This document shows positions 46,234 through 56,787 of a DNA stretch of 64,000 nt, one piece after another. Under the pieces are notes generated by a model. That model was not told the DNA's origin. It was given only the letters and a program-made list of their open reading frames with translations, and did no database searches. The position numbers and the translations under genes are program-made. The stretch comes from Gloeocapsa sp. PCC 7428 (GTDB lineage Bacteria > Cyanobacteriota > Cyanobacteriia > Cyanobacteriales > Chroococcidiopsidaceae). The DNA is taken from positions 1,798,001 through 1,862,000 of the forward strand of contig NC_019745.1 of the NCBI RefSeq assembly GCF_000317555.1, read 5' to 3'. Positions within the stretch are counted from its first letter, which is position 1. Each line of letters starts with the position of its first letter.

Positions 46234-48519
46234 ATGAACGCTGCTGTTTCCACCGTTACTCATGCTACCGCTCCCGTCGCCTTTGATGTCGAGCTTCCCG
46301 AATGGCTGCAAAAGTGTTTAGTTGCACCGCAGGAGAGTCATCAACCTTCGGAGCAAGACAATAGCTTGATTTGTCGGGCTTTTAGCTTCGCGTACGATCT
46401 ACACCAAGGTCAATACCGCAAATCTGGCGAACCTTACATATGTCATCCCGTAGCTGTCGCCGGTTTGTTACGCGATTTGGGTGGTAGCAGCGCGATGATC
46501 GCTGCGGGATTTCTCCACGATGTCGTTGAAGATACGGATGTCTCAATCGAGGACATCGAACAGCGGTTTGGGAATGAAGTACGTCAGTTAGTTGAGGGGG
46601 TAACAAAGCTATCCGAATTTTCGCAGAAGTTTTCTAGCAAAACTGAGCGCCAAGCAGAGAATTTTCGTCGGATGTTCTTGGCGATGGCGAAAGATATCCG
46701 CGTGATCGTGGTGAAACTTGCCGATCGCCTGCACAATATGCGGACGTTGGAACACCTCGCACCCGAAAAACAGCGACGAATTGCCTTAGAAACACGCGAA
46801 ATTTTTGCACCGTTAGCAAATCGGTTAGGAATTGGACGCTTCAAGTGGGAATTAGAAGATTTAGCGTTTAAGTACCTAGAACCTGAAGCGTATCGACAAA
46901 TTCAAGACTTAGTTGCCGAAAAACGCGTAAATCGAGAAGCTAGACTCACACGCGTCATCGATGTGTTGACAGCGCGGATGGAGCAAGCTGAAATTAAATG
47001 TATCGATATCAGCGGTCGTCCGAAGCACCTCTATGGCATTTACCAGAAAATGCAGCGGCAACAAAAAGAATTTCACGAAATCTACGACATCGCTGCGATT
47101 CGGATCATTGTCAATACCAAAGAAGAATGCTACCGCGCTTTAGCCGAGGTTCACGATGCGTTTAAACCCATTCCAGGGAGATTTAAAGACTACATCGGCT
47201 TACCAAAGCCTAACCGCTACCAATCATTACATACAGCCGTCGTCGGTTTTACTGGGCGTCCATTAGAAGTTCAAATCCGCACGCTAGAAATGCACCACGT
47301 CGCCGAGTACGGAATCGCAGCGCACTGGAAGTATAAAGAAACAGGAAGTTCTAGCCATAGTCAACTCAAGACAAGCGAGGAAAAATTTACCTGGTTGCGC
47401 CAAATCTTAGAATGGCAAAATGACCTCAAAGATGTCAATGATGCGCAAGAATATCTTGATAGCGTCAAAGATAACTTGTTTGAAGACGACGTTTATGTTT
47501 TTACCCCTAAAGGTGATGTCGTTTCGCTAACCGCAGGTGCAACACCTGTTGATTTTGCCTATCGCATTCACACCGAGGTCGGAAACCATTGTTGCGGCGC
47601 GCGTGTCAATGAGAGAATGGTAACGCTGGATACGCCATTAAAAAACGGCGATATCGTAGACATCCTGACGCAAAAAAATAGCCATCCGAGTTTAGATTGG
47701 CTCAACTTTGTGGTGACGACTGGGGCAAAAAACCGCATTCGTCAATGGTACAAGCGATCGCACCGCGAAGAAAATATCGCACGGGGACGCGAGTTGCTAG
47801 AAAAAGAACTTGGTAAAACAGGTTTTGAAGCGCTTCTCAAATCAGAACCGATGCAAGCCGTCGCCGAAAAATGCAACTATCACAGCGTCGAAGATCTCCT
47901 AGCGGCGTTGGGTTACGGTGAAATAACTTTGAATCTCGTTCTCAATCGTTTGCGCGAAATTATCAAAGCCCAACAACCGATCGCGCAAACGGCGGATGTC
48001 ACCGTTTTACCGTCTTCTACCAAAACACATAAAGAACCGCTACCAAGTTCGCGGTCCGATTCTCCCATCGCGGGAGTCGAAGGCTTGTTGTATCATTTGG
48101 CAAAGTGTTGCACTCCGATTCCAGGTGAACCGATTATCGGGGTTGTGACGCGCAATAGTCGCGGTATTTCAATTCACCGTCAAGGATGCCAGAATGTTGA
48201 GAATATCGAAGGCGATCGCTTAATTCCTGTCAGTTGGAATCATAACAACTCCGAAAGAAGTCGCCCGCAGACTTACACTGTCAATATTCAAATTGAAGCA
48301 ATTGATCGCGTGGGAATTCTTAAAGATATTCTCTCACGTCTCAGCGACCAAGGAATCAATGTGCGTAACGCGCAAGTGAAAACATCCAACGGACAACCTG
48401 CTTTAATTGATTTGGGAATTGATATCCGCGATCGCACTCAGCTTGAACAAGTTTTTGCACAAATTAAGAAAATGAGCGATGTTATTAATCTACGCCGTAT
48501 CGGTCAGGCTGAAGACTGA
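46234..48519 (+). CDS. Bifunctional (p)ppGpp synthetase/hydrolase (Rel/SpoT)
   Basis: The ATG at 46234 gives about 761 residues. Domains in order: HD hydrolase with HPVAVAGLLRDLGG and GFLHDVVEDTDVS; RelA/SpoT synthetase with RFKDYIGLPKPNRYQSLHTA; TGS (VYVFTPKGDVVSLTAGATPV); a zinc-finger-like helical part with LAKCCTPIPGEPIIG; and a C-terminal ACT domain (DRVGILKDILSRLSDQGINV). Both catalytic halves look intact, so the enzyme should make and degrade the stringent-response alarmone. Confidence 0.95.
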   Translation: MNAAVSTVTHATAPVAFDVELPEWLQKCLVAPQESHQPSEQDNSLICRAFSFAYDLHQGQYRKSGEPYICHPVAVAGLLRDLGGSSAMIAAGFLHDVVEDTDVSIEDIEQRFGNEVRQLVEGVTKLSEFSQKFSSKTERQAENFRRMFLAMAKDIRVIVVKLADRLHNMRTLEHLAPEKQRRIALETREIFAPLANRLGIGRFKWELEDLAFKYLEPEAYRQIQDLVAEKRVNREARLTRVIDVLTARMEQAEIKCIDISGRPKHLYGIYQKMQRQQKEFHEIYDIAAIRIIVNTKEECYRALAEVHDAFKPIPGRFKDYIGLPKPNRYQSLHTAVVGFTGRPLEVQIRTLEMHHVAEYGIAAHWKYKETGSSSHSQLKTSEEKFTWLRQILEWQNDLKDVNDAQEYLDSVKDNLFEDDVYVFTPKGDVVSLTAGATPVDFAYRIHTEVGNHCCGARVNERMVTLDTPLKNGDIVDILTQKNSHPSLDWLNFVVTTGAKNRIRQWYKRSHREENIARGRELLEKELGKTGFEALLKSEPMQAVAEKCNYHSVEDLLAALGYGEITLNLVLNRLREIIKAQQPIAQTADVTVLPSSTKTHKEPLPSSRSDSPIAGVEGLLYHLAKCCTPIPGEPIIGVVTRNSRGISIHRQGCQNVENIEGDRLIPVSWNHNNSERSRPQTYTVNIQIEAIDRVGILKDILSRLSDQGINVRNAQVKTSNGQPALIDLGIDIRDRTQLEQVFAQIKKMSDVINLRRIGQAED

Positions 48520-48525
48520 TGTAGG

Positions 48526-49098
48526 CTAGCGATTAACTGTTTGCGCATATTGTTTTGTCTTGACTTGATTAATAATGATGTTGTCACCTTCAGTGACAAC
48601 ACGTGCCAAGCAAAATTCTGTATTTAACGCTTGGCATTTTTTGCTGGGCGCAGATAGTACTATTAAAGAGCATTCGCTGCACTGTTTGAGCGTATCTATC
48701 GCGACTAAATGCTGATTTAATGTTGCACTGTCAGTGTCGTAGTGCGCTAGTTTCGTCTCAAAAAATGTTCTTTTCAGTACATCTGTAGTATTTTGATTGT
48801 TCTTACTATTGTTATCTGCTGCAACTGTACTACATTGTGCTAATACACGAATAGATTGTCTTCTAATAACTGAGCGAAAATTACTTTTTGTGACGTTTTC
48901 TGCGAAAGCCTGCGAAAGTAAAATCCATAATTTATAACCAACATTTTTAATATAATTTGCCTCATATCCATAACTTTCTGCAATTTCTGGATATGTTTTA
49001 CCTTCCCAAGATTGTCGCAAAACTAGCTCTTGTACATTACTTAAATAAATGTTTTCTAAAGCTGCATCTACGACAAGTAGTGCTTGTTCAATATCCAT
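48526..49098 (-). CDS. Stand-alone vMAP-type helix-turn-helix protein
   Basis: Residues 1-80 (MDIEQALLVVDAALENIYLS, then VLRQSWEGKTYPEIAESYGY and KNVGYKLWILLSQAFAENVT, KSNFRSVIRR) match the HTH domain found at the N-terminus of cyanobacterial vWA-MoxR-associated and NB-ARC/WD40 proteins. In those proteins it is followed by large signalling domains; here the protein stops at 190 residues. The C-terminal half has several cysteines (LKQCSECSLIV, KKCQALNTEFCLARVV) and could be a small sensor, but this is speculative. It is divergent from the first RTX gene. Confidence 0.7.
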   Translation of the reverse strand: MDIEQALLVVDAALENIYLSNVQELVLRQSWEGKTYPEIAESYGYEANYIKNVGYKLWILLSQAFAENVTKSNFRSVIRRQSIRVLAQCSTVAADNNSKNNQNTTDVLKRTFFETKLAHYDTDSATLNQHLVAIDTLKQCSECSLIVLSAPSKKCQALNTEFCLARVVTEGDNIIINQVKTKQYAQTVNR

Positions 49099-49223
49099 TA
49101 CTCAACAAAACAGCGATATTTATCGTACTTTATTTTGCTTCCTAGCTTACCCGCAGATTTACAGACAACAGATCAGTGAGTTCACCGAAATTTATCTAAG
49201 TTTCCAAAACTTTTTCATGAAGT

Positions 49224-49248
49224 GTGACTTTAGGTGACTTTAAGTGAC
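49224..49248. promoter_or_regulatory. Three GTGAC direct repeats at 10-bp spacing
   Basis: GTGAC begins at 49224, 49234 and 49244, separated by TTTAG and TTTAA. An exact helical-turn period in the 313-bp divergent region between the vMAP-HTH gene and the RTX gene suggests a binding site for one side of the helix. Which protein binds is unknown. Confidence 0.5.
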
Positions 49249-49411
49249 AGACAAAAATCGGTAGATACACTTAAATTTGATCTAGCTTCTAATTAAAGCA
49301 AAACTGCATCAGCGTGTTTATCAGATTCTCTCCGAAAAAACGCGCAAATCATTAACAAAATCTATAGTTTTTATCGCGTATCAAAAATTAGAAAATATAG
49401 GAGAAATTAAT

Positions 49412-50005
49412 ATGGCAACGTTTCATGGCACTGATAAAGCTGACTATCTATTAGGTTCGTCATCTAATGACATCATTTATGGCTACCAAGGTAGAGATAC
49501 GCTAGTAGGGGATGCTGGAAACGATACTCTCTACGGTGGTGGCGGTGATGACTATCTTGAGGGTGGTGCAGGTAATGACTTGCTTCAGGGTGGTGCAGGT
49601 AATGACACGCTGTATGGTGGTATTGGTAATGACACTTTAATCGGTGGTTTCGGTGATGACTACCTGATCGGCTTTGCTGGTAATAATCATCTCAAGGGTG
49701 GTCAAGGTAACGATACACTCGAAAGCGGTATTGGAAATGATACTCTCACTGGCGGCGCAGGTGCAGATGTCTTTATTTTAAATAATCCCTCAGCCTACGC
49801 AACGATCCAAGACTTCAATGGAACGCAAGGAGATATGATTGTTGCCAGCTTTGTGGGCTTTTATAACGGTACATTCACTTATAACAGTAGTAGCGGAGCG
49901 CTACTTTATAATGAAGTTATCAATCAGCAGGTTGTTGAACGTCAAGTCGCTCAACTCCAACCAGGTACAATGTTTGATGTCGAGACTCAATTAATGTTCT
50001 GGTAA
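49412..50005 (+). CDS. Small RTX calcium-binding protein
   Basis: A 197-residue protein. Residues about 12-125 are RTX nonapeptides of the GGxGxDxLx type ([20 protein letters not shown] and others), which fold as a calcium parallel beta-roll. The C-terminal ~75 residues ([20 protein letters not shown], then [17 protein letters not shown]) form the non-repeat end, which in this class contains the type I secretion signal. There is no Sec signal peptide. It is likely exported by the HlyB/HlyD-like system at 53.8-58.2 kb. AGGAGAA precedes the ATG, and a terminator follows the stop. Confidence 0.9.
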   Translation: MATFHGTDKADYLLGSSSNDIIYGYQGRDTLVGDAGNDTLYGGGGDDYLEGGAGNDLLQGGAGNDTLYGGIGNDTLIGGFGDDYLIGFAGNNHLKGGQGNDTLESGIGNDTLTGGAGADVFILNNPSAYATIQDFNGTQGDMIVASFVGFYNGTFTYNSSSGALLYNEVINQQVVERQVAQLQPGTMFDVETQLMFW

Positions 50006-50031
50006 ACTGTCTCTCAGATTTAATTTATGGT

Positions 50032-50058
50032 TCCCCATCCTCTGCATGGGGATTTTTT
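50032..50058 (+). terminator. Intrinsic terminator of the small RTX gene
   Basis: TCCCCAT pairs with ATGGGGA around CCTCTGC, followed by TTTTTT. Confidence 0.9.
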
Positions 50059-50725
50059 ATGTCATATACATCGAGCGATCGCGCTTATCCTTGCGGGTGT
50101 TAATTAAAACAAACACTTAATTTCTACTTTTTGATAGATGCAACTTTATCATTTATTTATAAATTGAATTATAAAATATTACTAAAATCTGATTTAGCTC
50201 GCGTTAGCTTGATCGCTTGTTCTAAAACTCAAAGATTAATTACTGTTCATAAATTTTTCATCAAGTCTTTACATAAAATTTATACAATTAACGAATCAAA
50301 AGTAATACTTTAATATTTAGCGATTCTGATATCAGGAGGATTTACCTATTTTAGCTTTAGGATAATCTAGAAATGATTCAATCAATTTTAAAGTATTTGT
50401 TTATGAAAAATCCAGCAATCCTCTTTATCAGTCACAGTCTCAAGTAAATCTAAAGTAAGATTAGCATTTTTTTATACCAGTGTTTGATAGCCCATAAGGT
50501 GAAATTTATTTCAGAAAGCAAATAGCCCTTGGGTGCAACAGAAGTTATTTCAAAAGGTTCTTGAAAATCATTTTAGTCAGCGTTTTTTGCAGAAAAATCT
50601 GCATTAGCCCTGAAACCTTTATAGAAAAAATTAAATCAAAGCAGAAAGTGCGAGTTTGACATGATGTCGTAAATCATCCATCAAATCTACGCCTTGAATG
50701 TGGTTGAGGGAAAGCAGGAGAAAAT
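50059..50725. other. 667-bp A+T-rich region between the two RTX genes
   Basis: No gene was identified; a 60-codon frame at 50131-50313 has no support. The 3' part should hold the promoter of the large RTX gene. Confidence 0.4.
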
Positions 50726-52867
50726 ATGTCAATTATTCATGGTACGAGGAAACCTGACCTAATAAAAGGCACTGCGAGTGCAGATCGAATCTTCGGTTGG
50801 GCATCAGGCGATAATGCTGCAAGTCCTTCAGGAAACGATACTTTGCTAGGTAATGCGGGCAACGATACGATTTATGGCGGTACAGGAGATGACAGCTTAG
50901 TAGGTGGTGCAGGGCTAGATATTCTTTATGGTGGTACAGGAAATGACACACTAGAAGGAGGTAACGGCAGCGATCGCCTCTACGGAGAAGCAAACAACGA
51001 CTTACTCGCAGGCGGTAAAGGCGACGATAGCATTTACGGTGGTTCTGGTAAAGATACTTTATACGGTGGAGATGGTCACGACCATATTCATGGTGGTGGC
51101 GGTAACGACAAGCTTTACGGTAATGCGGGTGATGATGTCTTAAATGGTGGGTACGGCGATGACACTCTAGCAGGTGGAATTGGTAATGATGTCTACCTAG
51201 TTGACAGTGCTAGCGATGTCGTCATTGAGAAAATTAACCCACTAGAAATTTTTGATGAAAACTGGAATATAAAAATTGTTGATGCAGATATAGATACAGT
51301 CTATGCCTCGATTAATTACACTTTAACTGATAACGTAGAGAACTTATTTCTTGTTGGCGATCAGCCTCTAAATGGTACAGGAAATTCTTTAAACAACTTT
51401 CTCGTTGGCAACAATGCTAACAATAAACTCTACGGTAAAGCTGGCAATGATACGCTTGATGGCGGCTTGGGCAATAATACCTTAGTCGGCGGAGTGGGTG
51501 ATGATATTTACATTATTAATAGTGCGAATGACGTCATTGTTGATTTACCAAACCAAGGTGTTGATATTGTTTATTCTTCCATCAGTTATGTTCTTGGCGA
51601 AAATGTAGAACATTTAGTCCTCATCGATAATGGAACCGAGGACGGGCTAATAGGTGTTGATAATCCGTTAAACACTACAGCAAATAGTATCAACACTCCT
51701 AGCTTTGCAGTGGGTAATACTTTAAACAATGACATTGTTGGCAACGATGCTAACAATATACTGTACGGTGGTGCAGGTACAGACTACCTAGATGGGGGCT
51801 TGGGGAATGATACCTTAGTCGGTGGTACGGGCAATGACTATTACATTGTTGACAGTATTGAAGATTCCATTATTGAATTGGCGAATGAGGGTGTGGATTG
51901 GGTTGAATCAACCGTCAATTACACGTTAAGCAATCATCTTGAGAACCTATTACTAGGTGGCGAAGGTAATATCAACGGCACTGGTAATGCCCTCAACAAC
52001 ATTATCTATGGCAACAGTGGCAACAATATCTTATCCGGTGGGCTAGGTAACGACAAAATTGACGCTAGCTTTGGTAACGATCGCCTTTACGGTAACGATG
52101 GTAGCGACACGCTCAACGGTAGCGGAGGAGACGATTTCATCGCAGGTGGTGATGGCAATGACTCGCTTGAAGGTGATGATGGCAATGACACGATCTTTGG
52201 TGGCGCGGGTAACGATAAATTAAACGGTAGTTTCGGTGATGACAGCCTCGATGGTGGAATTGGTGACGACACACTCCAAGGCGGATATGGTAACGATACG
52301 CTGATAGGCGGCGAAGGCGACGATGTTTTGCGAGACATGGAGTTTGGTGCCGAGGCTAACTTTTTGTTTGGTGGCGCGGGTAACGACACGCTAGAAGGAG
52401 GCGGTACACTCAACGGCGGTGATGGTCACGATTACATCAGAGGTGGTTCCGACAATGACACTCTCATTGGCGGTGCGGGTAACGATACGCTTTTTGGTAG
52501 CTTTGGCGATGATGTTCTCACCGGTGGCGCAGGGCGTGACGAATTTGGCTTTTACGAACCGTTTCAAGGAGTCGATAGAATTACCGATTTTGTCGTTGGC
52601 GAAGATCAAATTGCTGTCTATGCGATCGCACCTAATTCAGGTGTTGGTTTTGGTGTCAACTGTCAGTTGAATCGCGGGACGCACATTAGCGCCGCCCAAT
52701 TTGCGATCGGTCAAACGGCATCAAACACCGATCAGCGCTTTATTTATAACCGCAACACTGGCGCGTTGTTTTTTGATGAAGATGGTACAGGCGCAACGCA
52801 GAAGGTACAGTTTGCACTTCTACCTAAAGGATTAGACATAACATATGCAGACATTTTCGTTTTGTAG
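50726..52867 (+). CDS. Large RTX calcium-binding repeat protein
   Basis: A 713-residue protein composed mostly of RTX blocks. Three groups of GGxGxDxLx nonapeptides (residues about 25-150, 345-370 and 430-620) alternate with about 80-residue spacers that each contain a (V/I)DSAxDVVIE...V(D/Y)[16 protein letters not shown] unit, a known companion of RTX repeats in cyanobacterial proteins. The C-terminus ([20 protein letters not shown], then [20 protein letters not shown]) resembles that of the small RTX protein and is the likely secretion signal. It lies directly upstream of the exporter genes. It has no enzymatic domain, so a surface or structural role is more likely than a toxin. Confidence 0.92.
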   Translation: MSIIHGTRKPDLIKGTASADRIFGWASGDNAASPSGNDTLLGNAGNDTIYGGTGDDSLVGGAGLDILYGGTGNDTLEGGNGSDRLYGEANNDLLAGGKGDDSIYGGSGKDTLYGGDGHDHIHGGGGNDKLYGNAGDDVLNGGYGDDTLAGGIGNDVYLVDSASDVVIEKINPLEIFDENWNIKIVDADIDTVYASINYTLTDNVENLFLVGDQPLNGTGNSLNNFLVGNNANNKLYGKAGNDTLDGGLGNNTLVGGVGDDIYIINSANDVIVDLPNQGVDIVYSSISYVLGENVEHLVLIDNGTEDGLIGVDNPLNTTANSINTPSFAVGNTLNNDIVGNDANNILYGGAGTDYLDGGLGNDTLVGGTGNDYYIVDSIEDSIIELANEGVDWVESTVNYTLSNHLENLLLGGEGNINGTGNALNNIIYGNSGNNILSGGLGNDKIDASFGNDRLYGNDGSDTLNGSGGDDFIAGGDGNDSLEGDDGNDTIFGGAGNDKLNGSFGDDSLDGGIGDDTLQGGYGNDTLIGGEGDDVLRDMEFGAEANFLFGGAGNDTLEGGGTLNGGDGHDYIRGGSDNDTLIGGAGNDTLFGSFGDDVLTGGAGRDEFGFYEPFQGVDRITDFVVGEDQIAVYAIAPNSGVGFGVNCQLNRGTHISAAQFAIGQTASNTDQRFIYNRNTGALFFDEDGTGATQKVQFALLPKGLDITYADIFVL

Positions 52868-52986
52868 TCCTTCGCCAGTGTAGTCATTAGGGGCATATTT
52901 GTTGTGTCCCAAACCTATTAATACATTGATGCTGTCCGCATCAAGCTTTTGGGCAAACATCGAGGATGATTTTGTAAGCTGGAATT

Positions 52987-53721
52987 ATGCAAACGAGTAG
53001 TAAAGACCAACTTGATGCAGTTTTAGGTTTATTGAGCCGTTATCAACTCATGCCGCAGTTAGCGCGAAACCTCATTATTGATGATGCGATCGCTAACATA
53101 CCTTGCACCGACGAGGAACGCCAAGCCGCAATCGAAGCTTTTGAAACACAACATCAAATTACCCCCACAACCCGCGACACTTGGCTCAAGCAACAAGGTA
53201 TGACGATGACGCAAATGCACGACCTCGCGCTAAGACCTGTATTGCTAGAAAAGCACAAAACGACAGTTTGGGGACCTAAAGTAGATAACTATTTCTTAAC
53301 CCGCAAAGCCCATCTCGATCAGGTAGTATATTCTCTGATCCGGACGAAAGATATGGGGTTAGCTCAAGAAATTTACTTTCGGATTTTAGAAGGCGAACAA
53401 TCGTTTGCCGAATTAGCCCGCGAATACTCGCAAGGTGCAGAAGCTAAAACAAGTGGGTTATTGGGACCTGTGCCTTTAGCACAACCGCATCCTGCTATTA
53501 GTAAACTGCTATCTGTGAGCCAACCAGGACAACTTTGGGCACCGCGTCCTTTAGCCGAATGGGTGGTGATTATTCGTCTCGAAAAGTTAATTCCAGCACA
53601 ACTCGATAAATCAATGCGCCGTCGTTTACAAGATGAATTGTTTGAAAATTGGCTTGCAAGCAAAATGCAGCAAATTGATATAACGGAGTTTGTATCAGCA
53701 AGTTTACGCAATCGCAACTAA
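52987..53721 (+). CDS. Parvulin-type (PpiC) peptidyl-prolyl isomerase near the type I exporter
   Basis: A 244-residue protein with no signal peptide. The N-terminal ~130 residues are helical (SurA-N-like). The parvulin domain follows: FRILEGEQSFAELAREYSQG, AKTSGLLGPVPLAQPHPAIS, and VVIIRLEKLIPAQLD near the end. Similar isomerases are commonly found beside HlyB/HlyD-type exporters in cyanobacteria. It starts 119 bases after the RTX gene and ends 93 bases before the exporter, all on the same strand, so it is likely to act on the secreted proteins or the exporter. Confidence 0.88.
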   Translation: MQTSSKDQLDAVLGLLSRYQLMPQLARNLIIDDAIANIPCTDEERQAAIEAFETQHQITPTTRDTWLKQQGMTMTQMHDLALRPVLLEKHKTTVWGPKVDNYFLTRKAHLDQVVYSLIRTKDMGLAQEIYFRILEGEQSFAELAREYSQGAEAKTSGLLGPVPLAQPHPAISKLLSVSQPGQLWAPRPLAEWVVIIRLEKLIPAQLDKSMRRRLQDELFENWLASKMQQIDITEFVSASLRNRN

Positions 53722-53814
53722 ATGTTGTGAAATGCAAAAATTTTTCTTTAATTGGGAATTGTTTATACAGCGGGTGTGGATACTTAATAAAATCAGCATA
53801 TGAATTTATAGTCT

Positions 53815-56787
53815 ATGACTCAAAGCATTCCTCTGGCTCCAATTCGAGATTTCTTGGCACAAACTCCCCCGTTTGACCAGCTATCAACAGAGGTTATAGA
53901 AACGATTACCGCGAAATGCCAACTGATGCGCTATCGCGTCGGGCAATCAATTCTTGTTCGAGAAAAAATGCCTGCGCAGGTCGCCATCATCTATCAAGGA
54001 CAAGCACGGTTATTAGGCTACGACCAGCGATCGCGTACCCCAGTCAGCTTAGAATTACTAGGCACAGGCAGAATTTTAGGAGCAAATTCTATAGTACGCG
54101 GCATTCCCTGTGAAACTGCGATCGCTTCAACTGAAGTTATTTGTATTACAATACCATCTCAAAATTTCTTAGACTTGCTCAGTTCAGAACCAATTCTAGA
54201 ACAAGCTTTTCACAATAGTTGTAGCTTGAGTGAAGTTTTTGAGTTATTAAGTGTCGAACTCCAACGCAGCGCTAACGAAACTCCCAATTTAAAAGAGTTA
54301 GCCACCGCAGCGTGGCAAGATGCCGTTGTCCGCAACATCCCCAAAGGCAAACTCAATCTTGCACAACTTGACGCGGATCGCGTATGGTTAGTCAGTAGTG
54401 GGACAATTTCAGATTTTCCCGTCGGTAGTCGTTTACCTGTTGATGGTTCCTCGCAAGTGATTCGCGTTGAGAACACGCGTTTACTGGGACTTTTTATCCG
54501 CGAACAAATCAACACCGTTGATGCAATTTTGCCGAGTGCTACCCAGGAACTCACGAGTTTTAGTGTACCTCCTCTGGAAACAATTCCTTACGCGCCCGAC
54601 CATCCACCCGAAGCACCACCCGATCCTTACGCTGCTAAACCGAAATACCCACTCGTACGCGCTAGAGGTACAATTGACGCCCCTCTAGCGTGTTTTCAGA
54701 TGTTGAGTCAGTCGCTTGGACTCACGTTTCGTAAAGATTTAATTCGCAAAGTTTTAGAAAATCAATACAAAAGCGCCGGAAATATTTCGCTGCAAGCGTG
54801 TGGTGCGATCGCCGAGATGATGGGTTTACGCGCGCAGTTAGTGCAAGTATCTGCAACTGCGATCAATCGCCTCAAAGCCCCTGCATTAATCCGCTACGCT
54901 GATAGTTTTGCCGTTATCTACAGCATTACGGAAAAAGAACTAGTTCTCGCCATTCCAGAAAGTGGAATTTTGCGAAAAAGTCCCCAAGGTTTCGCCGAAA
55001 TTTGGGGAAAAGAAGGACAAGTACTACTTCTACAAGCGCCCAGTCATCAAGTTAAAGAAAAGTTTAGCCTGCGCTGGTTTTTACCATCACTTTATCGCTA
55101 TCGTAAAGTTTTAATCGAAGTTTTAGTCGCCTCACTTTTTGTTCAGCTTTTCGGTTTAGCCAATCCACTCATTACCCAAGTTATTATTGATAAAGTTTTA
55201 GTACAGCGCAGTATTGATACTTTAGATGTTTTAGGTATTTTTCTACTTGGAGTCGCTGTATTTGAGGCATTATTAACGAGCGTTAGAACATATTTATTTG
55301 TTGATACAACCAACCGTATTGACCTTAGTTTAGGCTCGGAAGTTATCGATCACTTATTACGCCTACCGCTTAAATATTTCGATCGCCGCAGAATAGGAGA
55401 ATTAGCAGGACGAATTAACGAACTTGAAAATATTCGCCAATTTTTAACAGGGACAGCATTAACTGTTGTATTAGATGCCGTATTTTCGGTAATTTACGTT
55501 GCCGTCATGCTATTTTATAGCTGGCTGCTTACCCTCGTGACTTTAGTTACAATCCCGTTATTTGCCTTACTGACAATATTTGTCTCACCCATCGTTCGCC
55601 GACAACTGCATAAAAAAGCTGAAAAGTATGCAGATACGCAGTCTTATTTAGTAGAGGTTTTATCGGGAATTCAAACAGTCAAAGCGCAAAATATTGAATT
55701 GAAATCGCGCTGGCAGTGGCAAGAACGCTATGCCAAATATATCACTGCTGGTTTTCAAAACGTTCTCACGTTTAGTACTGCAAGTTCAATCAGCGGCTTT
55801 TTAAATAAATTTACAGGCTTACTTTTACTGTGGGTAGGTGCGCATCTTGTTTTAGCAAATCAACTGACATTAGGACAATTAATCGCCTTTCGGATCATTG
55901 CAGGTTACGTCACAAGTCCTTTATTAAGACTGATTCAACTGTGGCAAAACTTTCAAGAAACCGCCTTGTCAATTGAACGACTCAGCGATGTTTTAGATGC
56001 ACCGCAAGAAGTCGATGAAACGAATCGGGATAATATTCCCATGCCAGAAATTAAAGGCGATGTGCATTATGATGCGGTGTCATTTGGGTTTAATAGTAAT
56101 GGTCCGTTGCAATTAATTAATGTCAACCTAGAAATTCCTGCTGGTTCTTTTGTGGGAATCGTCGGGCAAAGCGGTTCGGGTAAAAGTACTCTAGCTAAAT
56201 TATTGCAGAGATTATACGAACCCACCTCCGGTAGAATTCAGATTGATCGTTACGACATTAGTAAAGTTGAACTTTATTCGTTGCGGCGACAAATTGGCGT
56301 CGTTTTACAAGATACGTTGCTATTTAATGGTACTGTTCAGGAAAATATCGCCTTAACAAATCCTGAAGCAAGTTCTGAAGAAATTATTGCTGCTGCAAAA
56401 ATCGCAGTGGCGCATGATTTTATTATGTCTTTGCCGCAAGGATATAACACTGTGGTGGGCGAACGCGGTTCTTCATTATCCGGCGGACAACGCCAACGAA
56501 TTGCGATCGCGCGTACCGTCTTACAAAATCCTAAACTACTGATCTTAGATGAAGCAACGAGTGCTTTAGACTACAATTCCGAGCGGCAAGTGTGCAACAA
56601 CTTAAACGAAGCGTTTCAAGGTAGAACCGTATTCTTTATTACGCACCGCCTTTCTACCGTAAGAAATGCCGATACAATCGTCGTCATGGATCAAGGTTCA
56701 ATTGTCGAGCAAGGAACGCACCAAGAATTAATGGCACTCAAAGGACGGTACTACTGTCTTTATCAACAACAGGAGTCGCAGCTATGA
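53815..56787 (+). CDS. Type I secretion ABC exporter with cNMP-binding and C39-like domains (HlyB-like)
   Basis: A 990-residue inner-membrane exporter. Order: a cyclic-nucleotide-binding-like domain (about residues 12-140, LLGTGRILGANSIVRGIPCE); a linker with a Pro-rich stretch (YAPDHPPEAPPDPYAAKPKY); a C39-peptidase-like domain (about 278-410); six membrane helices (about 425-720); and an ABC ATPase with Walker A VGQSGSGKSTLAKLL near residue 784 and LSGGQRQRIAIARTVLQNPK. In C39 peptidases the nucleophile lies in a DCGxxC motif; here the place reads DAPLAC (288-293), with Ala289 instead of Cys. It therefore should not cleave a leader, like HlyB. The stop overlaps the HlyD start. Confidence 0.93.
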   Translation: MTQSIPLAPIRDFLAQTPPFDQLSTEVIETITAKCQLMRYRVGQSILVREKMPAQVAIIYQGQARLLGYDQRSRTPVSLELLGTGRILGANSIVRGIPCETAIASTEVICITIPSQNFLDLLSSEPILEQAFHNSCSLSEVFELLSVELQRSANETPNLKELATAAWQDAVVRNIPKGKLNLAQLDADRVWLVSSGTISDFPVGSRLPVDGSSQVIRVENTRLLGLFIREQINTVDAILPSATQELTSFSVPPLETIPYAPDHPPEAPPDPYAAKPKYPLVRARGTIDAPLACFQMLSQSLGLTFRKDLIRKVLENQYKSAGNISLQACGAIAEMMGLRAQLVQVSATAINRLKAPALIRYADSFAVIYSITEKELVLAIPESGILRKSPQGFAEIWGKEGQVLLLQAPSHQVKEKFSLRWFLPSLYRYRKVLIEVLVASLFVQLFGLANPLITQVIIDKVLVQRSIDTLDVLGIFLLGVAVFEALLTSVRTYLFVDTTNRIDLSLGSEVIDHLLRLPLKYFDRRRIGELAGRINELENIRQFLTGTALTVVLDAVFSVIYVAVMLFYSWLLTLVTLVTIPLFALLTIFVSPIVRRQLHKKAEKYADTQSYLVEVLSGIQTVKAQNIELKSRWQWQERYAKYITAGFQNVLTFSTASSISGFLNKFTGLLLLWVGAHLVLANQLTLGQLIAFRIIAGYVTSPLLRLIQLWQNFQETALSIERLSDVLDAPQEVDETNRDNIPMPEIKGDVHYDAVSFGFNSNGPLQLINVNLEIPAGSFVGIVGQSGSGKSTLAKLLQRLYEPTSGRIQIDRYDISKVELYSLRRQIGVVLQDTLLFNGTVQENIALTNPEASSEEIIAAAKIAVAHDFIMSLPQGYNTVVGERGSSLSGGQRQRIAIARTVLQNPKLLILDEATSALDYNSERQVCNNLNEAFQGRTVFFITHRLSTVRNADTIVVMDQGSIVEQGTHQELMALKGRYYCLYQQQESQL

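Noticed and set aside
50131-50313. 60-codon open frame between the RTX genes
   Set aside because: A+T-rich, no ribosome-binding site, no recognisable domain.
52087-52413. Minus-strand Ser/Pro-rich frame in the large RTX gene
   Set aside because: It is the mirror of GGxGxDxLx coding repeats and has no independent support.
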